Origin: Candidatus Zixiibacteriota bacterium
Lineage (GTDB): Bacteria > Zixibacteria > MSB-5A5 > GN15 > JAAZOE01
DNA length: 32,474 nt
Assembly: GCA_030668485.1 (NCBI GenBank)
Contig: DAOUTW010000053.1
Coordinates: 1 to 32,474 of the forward strand
Direction of reading: 5' to 3'
Part shown: piece after piece, positions 29,806 through 32,474 of the stretch
Numbering within the stretch: position 1 is the first letter of the stretch
Layout of the letters: each line of letters opens with the position of its first letter
Made by a program: the position numbers and the translations under genes
The notes under the pieces: model-generated
Seen by the model: the letters and a program-made list of their open reading frames with translations, nothing else
Databases searched by the model: none
Told to the model about the DNA's origin: nothing

Positions 29806-32154
29806 TTATAGTTGGAATAGATATTGTAACTTCATGAAAAACTGCCGCGCCCCCAGCCGGACTTGGTCATAACTCGGGTCACCATCTTTAACCAGGGCAT
29901 TTTTATCCGCATTGAGGCCGTATACCCGTTGATAATCATAAGTCGTCCCCACATAAAGAAGCGAAAAAGGACTTAACCTGTACGTCAGCAGAGGATCGAA
30001 ATTCCACGTCTCGGAGAAATCGTTGTACTCCACCACCAGCCGCAGCGACAGTTCTTTGGTAAACTGCAGATTCGTCCTCGACCGCACCAGAAAACCTTTG
30101 AACAGTATCCGACTGCTGTCGGCATGCCGGCTTTGCACGAACGTGTAGGAGTTTTCCATCAGCATCCGTTTAATCGGTCGCAAGTCGAGCCATCCGTTAA
30201 AATGAGTCTCCATCCCCATCACCTCATCATCACGCGCGATCCGATGGCCGTAATTGCCCGAGACGCCAAAACCGACCATGTGGCTGGGGAAGGTATGCCC
30301 CCCGAGATAAACATTCCATATCTCATCATACTGTTTCCCTCGGTAGTTTTCGCCGCTGGCCATTGCCGAACCGTAAAATTTTGTCTGAGCTTCCCGCAAT
30401 TGCACATCGCACTCCAGCATGACCCATTCATCTTTCGGCTTGCAGCCGGTATTCCAAATCCGGGCAATAAAGATTTCCGGTTCAATATGCTGAATGATCC
30501 CCTCGTCGAAACGGAAGGCATAAACCGCCATAATACTTGCCTGCTGCCGGTTATTTTGTCGCTCCCGGCCGTTCTCGGTTCGAAAAGTCTCACTCATCTG
30601 AGAAACCCGCCCGCTGAAAAATGCATTGCGAGCATCATAATCCAGAAGCGCGATAAAAGCATTTCCCCAGAAATTCTCACCGTCGAATGCCGCCGTATGT
30701 TCTCCGTCAAACTTATCATACAGGTAGGTGGTATCGCCTGGATACATCATGGTAATCGTGGTATCATCCGGCTCATCGGTATAACTGGCGACCGATTGCA
30801 TCCTGAAATTCAAGCTCTTGGTGAAACGTATCGCTCCATCCAGGCTGAACGTCGATCCCGATCCCCCTCCTTCATATTGCCGATCGGTCACCAGCGCCCC
30901 GACCTGCGAATTCTCACCGAAGGTCTGGCGAACACGAAAAATATTATTATAGCTTTTCCCTGCCGAGAGCGCCGGAGAACTGCCTTCCTCAAACGGCAGC
31001 ACGACCGGGCTGTTCTCATCATGCGCCCCGAGATATGACAGACTGGTCCGACCCAGGCGAGCCGTCATCTTGGCGGCGAACGTGGGATCGTTGATAGTCC
31101 GCGTATGAACCACGCTAAACAATGTCCGGAACAGGTCGCTCCCCTCCTGGAAAAAAGGTCGCTTCTCCGGAAACGACAAAGCCGTGGTATTATTGACATC
31201 GATCTGGCCGGCGTCAGCTTCCACCTGGCTGAAATCGGGGTTGAATGATGCCTCGACCGTCACATCGGAACTGATCGAATACTTGGCGTTGAGCGACAAC
31301 TCGCCATCGGGATCCTGATTTTCGAAAGTGACCGGACGGGTCGAATCGGCTCGGTATTCACCGGTCACCATCTCCCCCGATTGATACCCGACAAACGCCG
31401 GCATAATCTCGATACCTTTGCCCGGTTTAACATTTTCGATACCGGTGATCGTCCCCCATTGACACGGCCAGCATGATTCGGCCCGGTCATAAGCCGACCA
31501 TGAGATACTGTAATGCGTATCGCGATAATGATGCCGCCAGAATTCCACGCGCCAGGTCTGCTTTTCCTTATCCGGAAAACGCAGACTCGAAAACGGGATC
31601 GCAATCTCGACCTGGTAACCGGAATCGGTAATCTGCCCCGCCGACTCCCAGATCAGGTCGTATTTCGAATCTTCCCCGTAACCGCTGGTCCAGATCGCAT
31701 CGGCCTGAATCCCGTACGGATTCACATTCAAGATATAAGCCCATGAGGCGTCGCCGTAGGTCTCGAAAAAGAAGCCAATATTATCGTCCATGCCTATCCG
31801 GTCCCGCTCGCAATATGAAGCCCGGAGATCCTCCGGATTATCAAAACAGAAAACGGCGATATAAAAATTTTCATCGTCATAAGTCAGCAGCCCCCGAGTA
31901 TCGACCGGCGGTTTGATCTGGTCGCCGGGAGAGTTTTCCACGAAATTATCGGCTACCGCCGCACCCTGCCATCCGGCATCATCAATCCGACCGTCGATTT
32001 TGATCTCCCCCGCGGCCCGGCTGATATGCAGCGACTTGTTATAGACCGGAGTAAAATCATCCTCAGCCGATGCTGCCGCATACAGCAATAGTAAAAGCGC
32101 GAAAGAATAGATGAATAATTGTCTGGTTGTTGATTCCTTTGCCTGCATGCTCAC
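29806..32154 (-). CDS. CBM9-like/DUF5916 outer-membrane protein
   Basis: The 782-residue protein has a signal peptide (about residues 1-30). The first domain (about 40-230) is a carbohydrate-binding family 9-like sandwich, with I-K-I-D-G-R-I-D-D-A-G-W and L-T-Y-D-D-E-N-F-Y-I-A-V. A DUF5916-type C-terminal beta-barrel follows, with F-F-Q-E-G-S-D-L-F, typical of the family, and a final Q-Y-L-F-Q-L. Proteins like this are common in FCB-group bacteria and are thought to act at the outer membrane, but no substrate is proven. A TTGACA promoter lies upstream. Confidence 0.8.
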   Translation of the reverse strand: MSMQAKESTTRQLFIYSFALLLLLYAAASAEDDFTPVYNKSLHISRAAGEIKIDGRIDDAGWQGAAVADNFVENSPGDQIKPPVDTRGLLTYDDENFYIAVFCFDNPEDLRASYCERDRIGMDDNIGFFFETYGDASWAYILNVNPYGIQADAIWTSGYGEDSKYDLIWESAGQITDSGYQVEIAIPFSSLRFPDKEKQTWRVEFWRHHYRDTHYSISWSAYDRAESCWPCQWGTITGIENVKPGKGIEIMPAFVGYQSGEMVTGEYRADSTRPVTFENQDPDGELSLNAKYSISSDVTVEASFNPDFSQVEADAGQIDVNNTTALSFPEKRPFFQEGSDLFRTLFSVVHTRTINDPTFAAKMTARLGRTSLSYLGAHDENSPVVLPFEEGSSPALSAGKSYNNIFRVRQTFGENSQVGALVTDRQYEGGGSGSTFSLDGAIRFTKSLNFRMQSVASYTDEPDDTTITMMYPGDTTYLYDKFDGEHTAAFDGENFWGNAFIALLDYDARNAFFSGRVSQMSETFRTENGRERQNNRQQASIMAVYAFRFDEGIIQHIEPEIFIARIWNTGCKPKDEWVMLECDVQLREAQTKFYGSAMASGENYRGKQYDEIWNVYLGGHTFPSHMVGFGVSGNYGHRIARDDEVMGMETHFNGWLDLRPIKRMLMENSYTFVQSRHADSSRILFKGFLVRSRTNLQFTKELSLRLVVEYNDFSETWNFDPLLTYRLSPFSLLYVGTTYDYQRVYGLNADKNALVKDGDPSYDQVRLGARQFFMKLQYLFQL

Positions 32155-32474
32155 TAACCTCCACCTTCATTTTACGGCCCGGTTGCCGGACCGCTTACTC
32201 TCCCATTTCCAATACTAATATGACGATAAATCACCGCCAAAGGTTCACAAGATATTGATTTATGCTATTTTGTCAAACGGTAGTTGGATCGTGCCCCCCA
32301 TAGCTTTTGACCTGTTGCCCCACCATCACTCATCGTCATCGCGGGCATAATGACCAAAAAGTGTTGGTAAAGGGGTCATTTTTTACATAAATGGAAGTAC
32401 CAGAGGAAGTAATTATCTCTCATCCTCCGATGAAGACCCCGGTGTTGACGATAACGCATTTTCAGACGACTGAA
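32155..32474. other. Right-edge intergenic region
   Basis: No supported gene. It contains the DUF5916 promoter and an inverted repeat AATGACC/GGTCATT (32349-32355 with 32374-32380) followed by T6, which could be a terminator or a mobile-element end. A short open frame from 32391 runs off the window and is unsupported. Confidence 0.4.
32249..32276 (-). promoter_or_regulatory. Promoter of the DUF5916 gene
   Basis: On the minus strand, TTGACA (32271-32276) and TATCTT (32249-32254) are separated by 16 bp, about 95 bp before the ATG at 32154. Confidence 0.5.

Noticed and set aside
32391-32474. Plus-strand frame beginning MEVPEEVIISHPP at the window edge
   Set aside because: Too short to judge, no good ribosome site, and another frame in the same stretch looks equally protein-like.
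1-32474. CRISPR array or prophage
   Set aside because: No regularly spaced repeat-spacer units and no phage structural genes were seen. The only regular repeats are the 9-bp and 10-bp tandem units.

Overview
The window is the ordinary chromosome of a Gram-negative bacterium. Outer-membrane beta-barrel proteins are encoded (29806-32154 and 4948-5718), together with diderm-style sigma/toastrack and PAS-LuxR genes. The mix of DUF5916-like barrels, DUF4097 and bactofilin-like membrane proteins, a membrane-fused spermidine-synthase-like protein and the tilS-hpt-ftsH-folE-folP-cdaA order suggests the FCB side of the tree (for example candidate phylum Zixibacteria or a relative). No rRNA gene is present, so this placement is inference only. 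No CRISPR array, tRNA or rRNA gene was seen.

Layout. The left edge (1 to about 145) is the end of an ISNCY-like insertion sequence. Positions 228-4494 are a minus-strand envelope-stress operon: ECF sigma factor, a DUF4097 protein, a bactofilin-like membrane protein and a toastrack protein with a Pro-Ala-Ile repeat tail. It has its own promoter and terminator. Positions 4537-5790 carry an AhpD-like protein and a small putative outer-membrane protein. Positions 5808-11068 form a minus-strand run obg-dprA-ptsH-ptsI-pgi/pmi. Positions 11309-14441 are an accessory stretch: a lipoprotein, an ArsR regulator followed by two tiny Cys-rich ORFs, a small HTH gene with a membrane protein, and a small secreted eight-cysteine peptide. 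Positions 14579-20682 are the housekeeping operon tilS-hpt-ftsH-folE-folP-cdaA on the minus strand. After it come a POT-family peptide transporter, an APH-fold phosphotransferase, a membrane spermidine-synthase-like protein, a five-PAS LuxR regulator, a second secreted eight-cysteine peptide and a large CBM9/DUF5916 outer-membrane protein.

The least ordinary parts are these. (1) A compact, apparently independent small RNA gene lies at about 26321-26420, with a good promoter, nested stems and a U8 end, just downstream of the PAS-LuxR gene. (2) An ArsR operon at 11732-12606 seems to carry only a 54-residue and a 16-residue Cys-rich peptide, with an 18-bp motif shared by both promoter regions. 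(3) Two distant small secreted proteins each have eight cysteines after a similar leader. (4) A second, decayed copy of the cdaA 3' end lies about 700 bp beyond the real one, with the first of these peptides between the copies. (5) Four 10-bp helically phased repeats precede the HTH/membrane-protein pair. All of these come from reading the sequence; none was checked by database search.
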